Positions 53,628 through 62,599 of a stretch of DNA of 64,000 nt are shown here, piece by piece (positions within the stretch are counted from its first letter, which is position 1; every line of letters starts with the position of its first letter). The notes under the pieces are model-generated. The model saw only the letters and a list, made by a program, of their open reading frames with translations. It was not told the DNA's origin and did no database searches. The DNA lies in contig NZ_JAJHNP010000005.1 of NCBI RefSeq assembly GCF_020819595.1, forward strand, positions 424,614-488,613, in the 5' to 3' direction. This DNA comes from Streptomyces barringtoniae (GTDB lineage Bacteria > Actinomycetota > Actinomycetes > Streptomycetales > Streptomycetaceae). The translations under genes and the position numbers were made by a program.

Positions 53628-56600
53628 ATGGGGACGCGCGTGGAAGCGGACCAGGAGTTCTGGAGCCGGGTACTGACCGCCGGCAGTGGCACCACGGTGC
53701 CGCGCTGGGTTCGGGAGCCGGTTCCGGGAGCGGCCGAGCACGAGATGGCGGTGCCGGACGAGGTGACGGAGGCGGTACGGGAACTGGTCCGGCACCGGGG
53801 ACTGCCGCTCAGCGCTCTGATGCTGGCCGCACACCTCAAGGTGCTGGCCGTATCGTCCGCCGAGCCGGACGTGGTCACGGGTAACACCACCGGTGTGCGA
53901 GGCGAGCCGCTGCCGTGCCGGGCGGCCGTCCCCCCGGGGTCCTGGCTGGCACTGCTGTCGGCCGCCCAGCAGGCTGAGGCGGAGGTGCTGGAGCACCGGG
54001 AGTTCCCGGTGGAGAAGCTACGGCGGGAGCTCGGGCTGACGGAGCCGCCGTACGAGGTCGTGTTCGGTCCCATCGGAGCCGACGAGACCCACGCCGACGA
54101 CGGTGTCCTGCACGTGCGCTGGTCCGACAGGGGCGGACACCTGACGCTGCGCCTGCGGTACCGCACGGACGTGCTGGACGCCGCGGCGGCGGCACGTATC
54201 GGCGGCTACCACCTGACGGCGCTGCGGCTCATGACGGCGGATCCGGACGCCGACCACACGCGGCAGAGCCTGCTGTCGGCCGACGAGGTTCAGGAGCAGC
54301 TGGAAGGTCTGGCAGGGCCCCGCCGGCCGCTGCCCGACGCGCGGGCACACGAACTTTTCGAGCAGCGGGTGCGGGCGCATCCACAGGCCGTGGCGGCCGT
54401 GCACGGCGAGCAGCAGTGGACGTACGGCGAGCTCGACCGGCGCGCCAACAGACTGGCGCGAGCTCTGCTGGCGAGGGGCCTGGGCCGGGAGGACGTGGTC
54501 GCCGTCGTCACCGAGCGCAACCTCGACTGGCCGGCGGCGGTGCTGGCGGTGTTCAAGGCGGGCGGCGTGTACCTGCCGATCGAGCCGCACTTCCCGGCCG
54601 GCCGTATCGCGGCGACGCTGTCGCGAGCGGGGTGCCGACTGGTCCTGACCGAATCCGGCAGCACCCACACCCTCGACCAGGCGCTGGCCACCCTGCCGGG
54701 AGTCGAGAAGCTGCTGGTCGACACGGCGTACGCCGAACCGCACGCCGACCATGACCTCGGCGTTCAGGTCGACCCCGGCCAACTCGCCTACATCTACTTC
54801 ACGTCCGGCTCCACCGGTGAGCCGAAGGGGGCGATGTGCGAGCACGCGGGCATGCTCAACCATCTCCACGCCAAGATCGAGGACCTGGCGATCGGCGAGG
54901 GGTGCGTGGTGGCGCAGACCGCCCCGCAGTGCTTCGACATCTCCCTGTGGCAGCTCATGGCCCCGCTGCTGGCCGGCGGGCGGACCCTGCTGGTCGAGCA
55001 GGACGTGATCACGGACGTGGAGCGGTTCGTCGACACACTGGAGCGCGGCCGGGTCGGTGTGGCACAGGTCGTGCCGTCCTATCTCGAGGTCGTGGTCTCG
55101 TATCTGGAGCAGCATCCGCGTACGCTGCCGGACCTGCGGTGCGTGTCGGTGACCGGCGAGGCACTCAAACGGGAGCTGGTCCAGCGCTGGTTCGCGGTCC
55201 AGCCGGGCATCGCTCTGCTCAATGCCTACGGGCTCACGGAGACGTCGGACGACACCAACCACGAGATCCTTCGCGGGGTGCCCGACCGGGTGCTGCTCGG
55301 GCGGCCCGTGAACAACGTGCGCGTCTACGTCGTGGACGAGTACCTGTCCCTGGTACCGCTCGGCGCCCCGGGGCTGATCGCGTTCTCCGGTGTCTGCGTG
55401 GGCCGGGGGTACGTCAACGATCCCGAGCGGACCCGGGAGGCGTACCGGACGGACCCGTACCGGCCGGGTGAACGGCTCTACCTGGGCGGGGACTGGGGGC
55501 GCTGGCACCCCGGCGGCAAGCTGGAGTTCCTCGGTCGCCGGGACAGCCAGGTCAAGATCCGCGGCTTCCGGATCGAGATCGGCGAGATCGAGAACTGCCT
55601 GCTGCGGGTGGACGGAGTACGGGACGGCGCGGTGGTCGTCGCCGAGCGGTCCGGCGGCGGCAAGCAGCTGATCGCCTTCTACTCCGGCAGCCGGCAGCTG
55701 CCGGAGGCACTCCGTGAGGCCCTCGGCGCGGCGCTGCCCGCCTACATGGTCCCGTCGGCCTTCCACTGGCAGGACAGCCTCCCGCTGACCGCCAACGGCA
55801 AGATCGACCGCAAGGCCCTGACCGCACTGGCCGAGGAGTCGGCACCGGAAAGGGAGGCGGGGAACGACGCCGGCCCGCTCAGCCCCACCGAGCGGAGGCT
55901 GGCCGCGGCCTGGGCCGAGCTGCTGGGGGTGCCCGAGCAGCAGATTCGCCGCACGGACCACTTCTTCGACTCCGGGGGCACCTCCCTGACCGCGGTCAGA
56001 CTCACCCTCGCGCTCGACCGCGTGGTGTCCCTGAAGGACATCACCCGGCACCCGGTGCTCGCCGACCTGGCCGCCCTGATCGACGGCACGGCCCGGGAGC
56101 GCCCAGAGCTGCTGGTGCCCCTGTCGGACGGCCGCGGTGTGCCGGAGTGCGCGTTGGTGTGCTTCCCCTACGCAGGCGGCAACGCGGTCAACTACCAGCC
56201 GATGGCGAGCGCGTTGGCGGCCGGCGGAGTGGCGGTCCTCGCCGTGGACCTCCCCGGTCACAACCTGGCCGAACCCCCCGGACCGTTCGCGTCGATCGAG
56301 CAGGTGGCCGAGCAGGTCGCCGCCGAGATCACGGCGCGCGGCCTGACCCGGGTCATGCTGTGGGGCCATTCCTCGGGCGCCGCGCCGGCCATGGAGACGG
56401 CCAGGAGACTCCTGCAGCGAGGCGTGCGCGTGACGCGGGTGTTCCTCGGTGCGCACCTGCTCGGTACGGCCACCGACCGGCACACCGCCATCGGCGAACT
56501 CGACAGCCGCAGCGACGCCGAGATCGCGGCGCGGCTGACCGCGGACACCGGCCACACGGAACTTGCGGAGCTGAACGAGCGGCACGCCGAACACATCGGT

Positions 56601-56879
56601 GCCGCCTACCGGCACGACTGCCTCGGCGCACACCGCTACTTCTGCGAGGTCCTCGAAGCGCCGCCGCAGGTGAGGCTTTCCACGCCGGTCACCGTGGTCG
56701 TCGCCGCCGACGACCCGCACACCGCCGGCTACGCCGCCCACCACATGGACTGGCTGCTCCTGGCCGAACACGTCGATCTGTACGAGCTCGCCGACGGCGG
56801 CCACCACTTCCTTCGCACCCGTCCGGCCGAGGCGGCACAGGCCGTCCTGAGCACCGTCGTACCTCTTGCCTCCTCCTGA
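53628..56879 (+). CDS. NRPS: condensation C-lobe, adenylation, carrier, thioesterase
   Basis: The 1083-residue synthetase starts at ATG 53628 behind GAGGAAGG. Residues 1-215 resemble only the C-terminal lobe of a condensation domain; the HHxxxDG catalytic lobe is missing. The adenylation domain runs about 230-760, with A3 TSGSTGEPKG at 392, A4 around Asp437 (FDISLWQL), A5 NAYGLTETSDD and A10 TANGKIDRK. A hand alignment gives the pocket code D-I-W-Q-S-T-A-D-D-K, whose acidic end suits a basic amino acid. The carrier domain has FFDSGGTSL with Ser786. The thioesterase has FPYAGGNAVNY, GHSSG with Ser915, and a late GGHHFLR histidine, and looks like a type II thioesterase fused at the end. It probably activates the monomer for the membrane protein upstream. 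Confidence 0.92.
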   Translation: MGTRVEADQEFWSRVLTAGSGTTVPRWVREPVPGAAEHEMAVPDEVTEAVRELVRHRGLPLSALMLAAHLKVLAVSSAEPDVVTGNTTGVRGEPLPCRAAVPPGSWLALLSAAQQAEAEVLEHREFPVEKLRRELGLTEPPYEVVFGPIGADETHADDGVLHVRWSDRGGHLTLRLRYRTDVLDAAAAARIGGYHLTALRLMTADPDADHTRQSLLSADEVQEQLEGLAGPRRPLPDARAHELFEQRVRAHPQAVAAVHGEQQWTYGELDRRANRLARALLARGLGREDVVAVVTERNLDWPAAVLAVFKAGGVYLPIEPHFPAGRIAATLSRAGCRLVLTESGSTHTLDQALATLPGVEKLLVDTAYAEPHADHDLGVQVDPGQLAYIYFTSGSTGEPKGAMCEHAGMLNHLHAKIEDLAIGEGCVVAQTAPQCFDISLWQLMAPLLAGGRTLLVEQDVITDVERFVDTLERGRVGVAQVVPSYLEVVVSYLEQHPRTLPDLRCVSVTGEALKRELVQRWFAVQPGIALLNAYGLTETSDDTNHEILRGVPDRVLLGRPVNNVRVYVVDEYLSLVPLGAPGLIAFSGVCVGRGYVNDPERTREAYRTDPYRPGERLYLGGDWGRWHPGGKLEFLGRRDSQVKIRGFRIEIGEIENCLLRVDGVRDGAVVVAERSGGGKQLIAFYSGSRQLPEALREALGAALPAYMVPSAFHWQDSLPLTANGKIDRKALTALAEESAPEREAGNDAGPLSPTERRLAAAWAELLGVPEQQIRRTDHFFDSGGTSLTAVRLTLALDRVVSLKDITRHPVLADLAALIDGTARERPELLVPLSDGRGVPECALVCFPYAGGNAVNYQPMASALAAGGVAVLAVDLPGHNLAEPPGPFASIEQVAEQVAAEITARGLTRVMLWGHSSGAAPAMETARRLLQRGVRVTRVFLGAHLLGTATDRHTAIGELDSRSDAEIAARLTADTGHTELAELNERHAEHIGAAYRHDCLGAHRYFCEVLEAPPQVRLSTPVTVVVAADDPHTAGYAAHHMDWLLLAEHVDLYELADGGHHFLRTRPAEAAQAVLSTVVPLASS

Positions 56880-56920
56880 GACCCGTCGCATCCCCGGCGG
56901 TCGACCGAAAGGAATCCGAA

Positions 56921-57925
56921 TTGCCCTTCTCATCCCTGACATCAGCACTCGATGTGGAGCTGCGACCGGACAGACCGGCGCTGCTGCACGTCGACCCACT
57001 CGACGACGCCGCCAGCTGGGCGGCCGAGTTCCGCGAGGCGCTGCGCGCGCAGGTCACCGAACACGGGGCGTTGATGGTCCGTGGGCTCGGGCTGCGGGAC
57101 GTCGACCAGGTCGGTGCCGTCTTCGCGCGTCTGGCCGACGGCCTGATGGCGGAGAGGGAGGCCTTCGCACCCCGTCAGGCCCACGGCCTCGGCCTGTACG
57201 CGTCCACGACCTGGCCCGCCAACCAGCCGATGTGCATGCACCACGAGCTCAGCTACCTGCTCGAGGTGCCCGGTCTGATGCTGTTCGCCTGCCTGGCCGC
57301 GCCCGAGCAGGGCGGGGCGACGGCGGTGGCCGATGCCGAAGAGGTGCTGCGGGCCCTGCCCACCGGGCTCACCGAACGGTTCGAGCGCGAGGGCTGGATC
57401 CTGACCCGTACCTACAACGACGAGATCGGGGCGAGCCTGGTGGAGTCGTTCGGCACCGGCGACCGCTCCGAGATCGAGCGCTATTGCCGGGCCAACGCCA
57501 TCGACTTCACCTGGCAGTCCGACGGGACACTGCGCACCGAGCAGCGCCGCAGCGCCGTCGTCCGTCACCCGCTCACGGGCCGGCGCTGCTGGTTCAACCA
57601 GATCGCCTTCCTCAACGAGTGGACGCTGGCCCCCGAGGTGCGCGAGTACCTGGTGGACGTCTACAGCGCGGACGGACTGCCGTTCAACACCCGCTACGGC
57701 GACGGCAGCCCCATCGGCGCGGACGTCGTCGAGCTGATCAACTCCACCTACGAGGCGCACACCCGACGCGAACCCTGGCAGGCCGGTGACCTGCTGCTCG
57801 TGGACAACATCCGCACCGCGCACAGCCGAGAGGCCTTCACCGGAGAGCGGCAGGTGCTGGTCGGCATGGCCGAGCCCCTCCGGCCGGCGGACGGCTGCCC
57901 GGCTTCGGAGGCGAGCGAGCGATGA
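56921..57925 (+). CDS. Fe(II)/2-oxoglutarate oxygenase (TauD/SyrP-like)
   Basis: The 334-residue protein has the iron triad of the TauD family: His107 and Glu109 in MCMHHELSYLLEVPG and a distal His301 in VDNIRTAHSREAF, with the arginine of REAFTGERQVLV as 2-oxoglutarate ligand. The HxE form and the CLAAPEQGGATAVAD segment are like SyrP-type amino-acid beta-hydroxylases that act on carrier-bound residues. The start is a TTG at 56921 with AAAGGA eight bases before. It overlaps sbnB by four bases. I infer hydroxylation of diaminopropionate or of the carrier-bound monomer. Confidence 0.88.
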   Translation: MPFSSLTSALDVELRPDRPALLHVDPLDDAASWAAEFREALRAQVTEHGALMVRGLGLRDVDQVGAVFARLADGLMAEREAFAPRQAHGLGLYASTTWPANQPMCMHHELSYLLEVPGLMLFACLAAPEQGGATAVADAEEVLRALPTGLTERFEREGWILTRTYNDEIGASLVESFGTGDRSEIERYCRANAIDFTWQSDGTLRTEQRRSAVVRHPLTGRRCWFNQIAFLNEWTLAPEVREYLVDVYSADGLPFNTRYGDGSPIGADVVELINSTYEAHTRREPWQAGDLLLVDNIRTAHSREAFTGERQVLVGMAEPLRPADGCPASEASER

Positions 57926-58992
57926 CCGACGTACTGCCGACCGCCACCCGGCCGGCCACGCCCGAACCGGCTTCCCTGCCGACCTTCGCCGTGATCAGTG
58001 GTGAACAGGTGCAGCAAGCACTGAGCGGGCGCGAGAAGCAGCTCGTGGAACTGGTCGAGGCCGCCTACCGGCTGCACGACGCCGGAGACACGGTCAACCC
58101 GCCGTCGTACTTCCTGCGCTTCCCCGACCGTCCCACTGCGCGGATCATCGCACTGCCGGCTTCCCTCGGCGGGTCGGTCCCCGTGGACGGTCTGAAGTGG
58201 ATCTCCAGCTTTCCGCAGAACGTGAGTGCCGGGCTGCCGCGGGCCTCCGCGGTGCTCATCCTCAACGACCACGACACGGGCTACCCGTTCGCCTGCCTGG
58301 AGAGCTCGATCATCAGCGCCACCAGGACCGCCGCGTCCGCGGCACTGGCGGCCGACTGGCTCAGCCGCAGCCGTCCCCGCCCCACCCGCATCGGTTTCTT
58401 CGGCACGGGCCTGATCGCCCGATACATCCACACCTTCCTCAGCGCCACCGGCTGGGCCTTCGAGGCGGTCGGCGTGCACGATGTGTCCGCCGGCAGCGCC
58501 AGCGGATTCTGCGGCTATCTGCGGCAGGCCGGCACCACAGCAGCGATCACGGTCCACGACAGCGCCGAGGACCTCGTCCGCGCCAGCGACCTCGTGGTCT
58601 TCGCCACCATCGCCGGCCGGCCACATGTCACCGACCCGGCCTGGTTCAGCCACAACCCCCTGGTCCTGCACGTGTCCCTGCGCGACCTCGCCCCCGAGGT
58701 CCTGCTGGGCTCGGCCAACTTCGTCGACGACGTCGAGCACTGCCTGAAGGCCGACACGTCGCCCCACCTGGTGGAACAGCTCACCGGCAACCGAGACTTC
58801 CTGAACGGAACGCTCAGCGACGTCATGGCCGGGCGCGCCACACCACCACCCGGCCGGCCGGTGGTCTTCTCACCGTTCGGGCTCGGCGTCCTCGACCTCG
58901 CCGTCGGCAAGTACGTCTACGACAAGGTGTCCCAGGAGGGGAACCTCCGTCTCATCGATGACTTCTTCCACGAACTTCGCCGTTACGGCTGA
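57922..58992 (+). CDS. sbnB: SbnB-like N-(2-amino-2-carboxyethyl)-L-glutamate dehydrogenase
   Basis: The 356-residue protein belongs to the ornithine cyclodeaminase/mu-crystallin fold, with the NAD-binding motif IGFFGTGLIARYIHTFL near residue 160 and the substrate-side VPVDGLKWISSFPQN and LEDS-like region. In the staphyloferrin B pathway SbnB oxidatively splits the SbnA product into L-2,3-diaminopropionate and 2-oxoglutarate with NAD. The ATG overlaps the oxygenase stop (ATGA). The released 2-oxoglutarate is the cosubstrate of that oxygenase. It pairs with SbnA, next gene. Confidence 0.92.
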   Translation: MTDVLPTATRPATPEPASLPTFAVISGEQVQQALSGREKQLVELVEAAYRLHDAGDTVNPPSYFLRFPDRPTARIIALPASLGGSVPVDGLKWISSFPQNVSAGLPRASAVLILNDHDTGYPFACLESSIISATRTAASAALAADWLSRSRPRPTRIGFFGTGLIARYIHTFLSATGWAFEAVGVHDVSAGSASGFCGYLRQAGTTAAITVHDSAEDLVRASDLVVFATIAGRPHVTDPAWFSHNPLVLHVSLRDLAPEVLLGSANFVDDVEHCLKADTSPHLVEQLTGNRDFLNGTLSDVMAGRATPPPGRPVVFSPFGLGVLDLAVGKYVYDKVSQEGNLRLIDDFFHELRRYG

Positions 58993-59028
58993 GGCTGTCG
59001 TCCTCGGCCCGGCACCAGGAGGTCCGTC

Positions 59029-60054
59029 GTGCCTGTCGTTTCGGCTCCGTACGAATTCAACCAGAGCGATCTCTTCATCGATCTGGAGTCGATCTGCGGA
59101 TACCCGCTCCATTTGAAGTGCGAGGCGTTCAACTTCGCCGGCTCCATCAAGCTGAAGGCCGCGAAGGAGATGGTGGAGAGCGCCGAACGTGACGGAATCC
59201 TGGCACCGGATTCCGTCCTCGTCGAGTCGTCCTCCGGGAACCTGGGGGTCGCGCTCAGCGTGATCGCCGCGAGCAAGGGCTACCGGTTCCTGTGTGTGAC
59301 GGACTCCCGGTGCAACCTCTCGACCAGGCTGCTGATGGAAGCGGTCGGCAGCGAGGTGCACATCGTTGCCGACCAGGACTCCAACGGCGGCTTCCTGGGC
59401 ACGCGAATCGAGTACGTCCGTGCGCTGTGCGCCTCCGACGACCGGTACGTCTGGCTCAGTCAGTACACCAATGAGGGCAACTGGTGGGCGCACTACCGCA
59501 CGACGGGCCCGGAGATCGCCCGTCAGTTCCCGGAAGTGGACGTCCTTTTCGTCGGGGCGGGCACCACCGGGACCCTGATGGGCTGCGCGCGCTACTTCCG
59601 GCAGCGGCACCGGCCGGTGCGGATCGTCGCCGTGGACAGCGTGGGTTCCGTGGCGTTCGGTGGTGAGCCGGGCCGCCGGATGATCCCCGGCCTCGGCATG
59701 AGCATGCGCCCGCCACTGCTCGACGAGTCCTATGTGGACGAGGTGATCCAGGTGGAGGAGACGGACACCATCCGCATGTGTCAGCGCATGGCCAGACGCG
59801 GCTTCCTGTTCGGCGGCTCCACCGGAACGGTGGTCAGCGCAGCGACGGACTGGCTCGCACGACATGACGGGAGTGTCGTCACCGCGGTGGCCATCGCGCC
59901 GGACCTCGGCGAGCGCTACCTCGACACCGTCTACCAGACCAACTGGCTGCAGGACCTGTACGGCGATCAGATACTCGACATCGCTGACACCGCCGGCACC
60001 GCTGACGCTGCCGACACCGCACAGGCGGACACCCTGGCCCGGGAGGCCCAGTGA
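59029..60054 (+). CDS. sbnA: SbnA-like N-(2-amino-2-carboxyethyl)-L-glutamate synthase (PLP)
   Basis: The 341-residue protein is a cysteine-synthase-fold PLP enzyme. Lys41 in FNFAGSIKLKAAKEM is the likely Schiff-base lysine, SSSGNLGVALS binds the carboxylate, and VGAGTTGTLMG binds the PLP phosphate. SbnA joins O-phosphoserine and glutamate to make the SbnB substrate. GTG start at 59029, 36 bases after sbnB. The last 25 residues are an Asp/Ala/Thr repeat tail (DTAGTADAADTAQ) not usual in the family. It closes the operon. Confidence 0.92.
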   Translation: MPVVSAPYEFNQSDLFIDLESICGYPLHLKCEAFNFAGSIKLKAAKEMVESAERDGILAPDSVLVESSSGNLGVALSVIAASKGYRFLCVTDSRCNLSTRLLMEAVGSEVHIVADQDSNGGFLGTRIEYVRALCASDDRYVWLSQYTNEGNWWAHYRTTGPEIARQFPEVDVLFVGAGTTGTLMGCARYFRQRHRPVRIVAVDSVGSVAFGGEPGRRMIPGLGMSMRPPLLDESYVDEVIQVEETDTIRMCQRMARRGFLFGGSTGTVVSAATDWLARHDGSVVTAVAIAPDLGERYLDTVYQTNWLQDLYGDQILDIADTAGTADAADTAQADTLAREAQ

Positions 60055-60114
60055 CCTGCGTCAGAGGTTCGTCCTTGGTTTGCTGCGAATCGTCGTGGAC
60101 CGAAGATCCCGCCG

Positions 60115-60530
60115 TTGTCGGTGACGGATGCCCGGCGGGCTGTGCTTGAGGGATGGGTGCGTCGACGGTCGACGGCTCAGGCTCTGGCCTTGCGGTCCCG
60201 GATCGTTCCGGAGTGTGCCGAAGGGCATTCGATCATGGAGGTGTCACGGCGGCTGAAGGCCGCTCCGGACACGGTCCGCACCTGGCGAAGCCGCTTCCTC
60301 GCCCGCGGTCTGGACGGCCTGCCCGACGAGCCCAGGCCAGGCGTTCCCAGGAAGAACACCGATGCCGATGTGGAGCGGGCCATCGTTGAGACGCTGGAGG
60401 AGAAGCCGGCGAACGACACATACTGGTCGACCCGGTCGATGGCCCCGGCAGGCGAACCGGCTTGCCGTCCGACGGGAGGAGGACATAGGGGCGTAGGCCC
60501 ACCGGGATCAACGTTCACGTTGATCCCGCG
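60115..60530 (+). pseudogene. IS630-type transposase, N-terminal relic
   Basis: The frame encodes WVRRRSTAQALALRSRIV and EVSRRLKAAPDTVRTWRSRF, the DNA-binding head of IS630-family transposases, then GLDGLPDEPRPGVPR and TLEEKPANDTYWSTRSMA. After STRSMA an extra C shifts the frame and similarity is lost; the DDE catalytic domain is absent. It follows the diaminopropionate operon by 60 bases and marks an old insertion and deletion. Confidence 0.82.
60503..60528. repeat. perfect 12-base inverted repeat
   Basis: CGGGATCAACGT and its complement are separated by two bases, at the end of the transposase relic. It may be a terminator or the scar of an element end. Just beyond, 60530-60640 encodes LDHLRSAAARGRRAEVLDTI and similar residues, an unidentified gene fragment. 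Confidence 0.65.
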
Positions 60531-60628
60531 ACTACCTGGACCACCTGCGCTCGGCTGCGGCCCGCGGCCGGCGCGCCGAGGTCTTGGACACCATCCGCGA
60601 CCATCACGCCTTCATCCGCATGCAGCGG

Positions 60629-61741
60629 TCATGGCGAGTTGGTGGCCGGCAGTTCCAGGTTGAGCTCGTAGCCGCCGTCGGGCGTTGGCCCGGCGCTGAT
60701 GGTTCCGCCGAGGAGTTCGGCGCGTTGGCGCAGGCCGATGAGGCCGTGATGGGCGCCGGGCAGGAGGAGCGCGGGCCGGGTGGGGGCGGTGTTGGCGACG
60801 GTGGCGCGGATGGTGCCGTCCGCGTGACAGACGCGGACGACGGCCCTGGCACCGGGGGCGTGTTTGCGGACGTTGGTCAGGGCCTCCTGGACGGTGCGGT
60901 AGACGGCGCGCTGGACGGTGGGAGGAAGGTCGTCAGGCAGGTCCGTCTTCAGTTCCGCGTCGATGCCGCTGGTTTCGACCAGCCGCTCCAGGGTGGCGAG
61001 GGACGGTTGGGGGGTGAGTTCTGTGTGGCGGCTGCCGGAGGCGCGCAGCACGCTCACCATGTGCCGCAGCTCCTCGAGGGTCTGCACGCTGAGCTGCCGG
61101 ATCGTGGTTGCGGCGTGTCTGGTCTCGGCGTCCCGGCTGCCCACCTGGAGTGCTCCGGCCTGGACAGCGATGAGGCTGACCTGGTGGGAGACCACGTCAT
61201 GCATCTCCCGGGCAAGCTGTGCGCGTTCCTGCGCGAGGACGCTCTGGGCCGTGAGCAGCCGTTCGTGTTCGCGGGCCTCGAAGATCTCGGCGAGCCGCTG
61301 GGAGAGGTCGCGGCGGGCCTGTACGAGCTGGCCCAGAAAGACGGGAGCGGCTGCGGTGGCCAACGTGTAGGTGAGGTGCAACAGCGCGCCGGGATGGGTG
61401 AGTTCGTTGGCTTTCAGGGACGACCACGGCCAGGGCAGGAAGTCGGTGATCGCGTAGGTCAGGGCGCAGCCCGCCAGCAGGACGCGGTGGCGGCTGAACG
61501 AGGCGAGGGTGTACAGCGCGGCCGTGGTGGCGAACACCGCGTCGGTGGTCATGGCGGCGGGGATCGTGAGCGTGAAGGCCAGCAGGGGTCGGTGGCGGCG
61601 CAGTGCAAGGGCGAGGGCGGCCAGGAGCGGCCAGACCATGGCCGGCCGTGCCTCGATGTCGACATGAACCCACGTGTCCGCCAGCGCGACCAGGACCAGG
61701 GAGGCGTCCAGTAGCGCAGCCGGCAGTCTTCTCGGTTTCAC
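60629..61741 (-). CDS. NarL-type sensor histidine kinase
   Basis: The 370-residue kinase has four or five membrane helices in the first 145 residues, a HisKA_3 domain with the phosphoacceptor in LAREMHDVVSHQVSLIAVQA, and an ATPase domain with EALTNVRKHAPGARA and HHGLIGLRQRAELLGG. It senses an unknown signal at the membrane. The GTG start overlaps the response regulator stop (GTGA), so regulator and kinase are cotranscribed, regulator first. Confidence 0.92.
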   Translation of the reverse strand: MKPRRLPAALLDASLVLVALADTWVHVDIEARPAMVWPLLAALALALRRHRPLLAFTLTIPAAMTTDAVFATTAALYTLASFSRHRVLLAGCALTYAITDFLPWPWSSLKANELTHPGALLHLTYTLATAAAPVFLGQLVQARRDLSQRLAEIFEAREHERLLTAQSVLAQERAQLAREMHDVVSHQVSLIAVQAGALQVGSRDAETRHAATTIRQLSVQTLEELRHMVSVLRASGSRHTELTPQPSLATLERLVETSGIDAELKTDLPDDLPPTVQRAVYRTVQEALTNVRKHAPGARAVVRVCHADGTIRATVANTAPTRPALLLPGAHHGLIGLRQRAELLGGTISAGPTPDGGYELNLELPATNSP

Positions 61742-62403
61742 CGGGCGTCCGAGCCTTGGGAAGGTGCCAGCAGCCCCGCGCGTTCGGCGATCAGGGCGGC
61801 CTGAACGCGGCTGCTGACCTGCAGCTTGCCTAGCACGGTGCTGACGTGGCCTTTGACCGTGCCGGTGCTCAGGTGCAGACGTTCGCCGATGTCGGTGTTC
61901 GCCAGGCCCTCGGCCATGAGCATGAGAACGGCCCGCTCGCGCTCGGTCAGCCGGGCGGTGAGGCGGGCGGCGGGCTCGCGACCGTCCTGGTCGAGGTATC
62001 CGTCCACCACGGTGCGAGTGATCTTGGAAGACAGCACCGTCCCGCCCTCGGCCAGGGCTCGCACCAGATAGGGCAGCTGCTCGGGGTCGGTGTCCTTGAG
62101 CAGATAGCCGGCGGCTCCCGAGCGCAGTGCGGTCGCCACGTATTCGTCGGTGTCGAAGGTGGTGAGCATGGCCACCACGGGAGGATCCGGCATGCGGCGG
62201 ATGTCGGCCAGGACAGTGAGGCCGTCCACGTCCGGCATCCGGATGTCCAGGAGAACGATGTCAGGCTGTGACTCGCGCACCATGGGCAGGGCCCGGCCGC
62301 CGTCGACCGCCGCCACTACCTCGATGTCGTCTGCCGCAGTCAGGATGTGCGTGAAGCCCGTGCGGATCAGAGCCTCGTCGTCGACCACCAGTACCCGGAT
62401 CAC
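61738..62403 (-). CDS. NarL/LuxR-type response regulator
   Basis: The 221-residue protein has a receiver domain with VVDDEALIRTGF and phosphoacceptor Asp in DIVLLDIRMPDVDG, and a LuxR DNA-binding domain from about residue 150, with LTERERAVLMLMAEGLANTD and GTVKGHVSTVLGKLQVSSR. The GTG start at 62403 has AGGAGCGGAG before it. It is divergent from a membrane protein gene 197 bases away, a possible target. Confidence 0.93.
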   Translation of the reverse strand: MIRVLVVDDEALIRTGFTHILTAADDIEVVAAVDGGRALPMVRESQPDIVLLDIRMPDVDGLTVLADIRRMPDPPVVAMLTTFDTDEYVATALRSGAAGYLLKDTDPEQLPYLVRALAEGGTVLSSKITRTVVDGYLDQDGREPAARLTARLTERERAVLMLMAEGLANTDIGERLHLSTGTVKGHVSTVLGKLQVSSRVQAALIAERAGLLAPSQGSDAR

Positions 62404-62599
62404 CTGCGCTCCGCTCCTCACATGCTCGCCACTCGATGCGTACCACCGCGGCAGCCGTCCCTCGTCGGGCCGGAGGCGATTCCCGCCGATTGGCGGCGCG
62501 GCCCCAGCCAGTCGGCCGGAGTGGCTTCGGCAGGTTGGCGGGGGGCTTTCGGAAACGCGTCGGGTGATGTGGGGCGGTGGCCTGGCAAGACCTGAAGAC

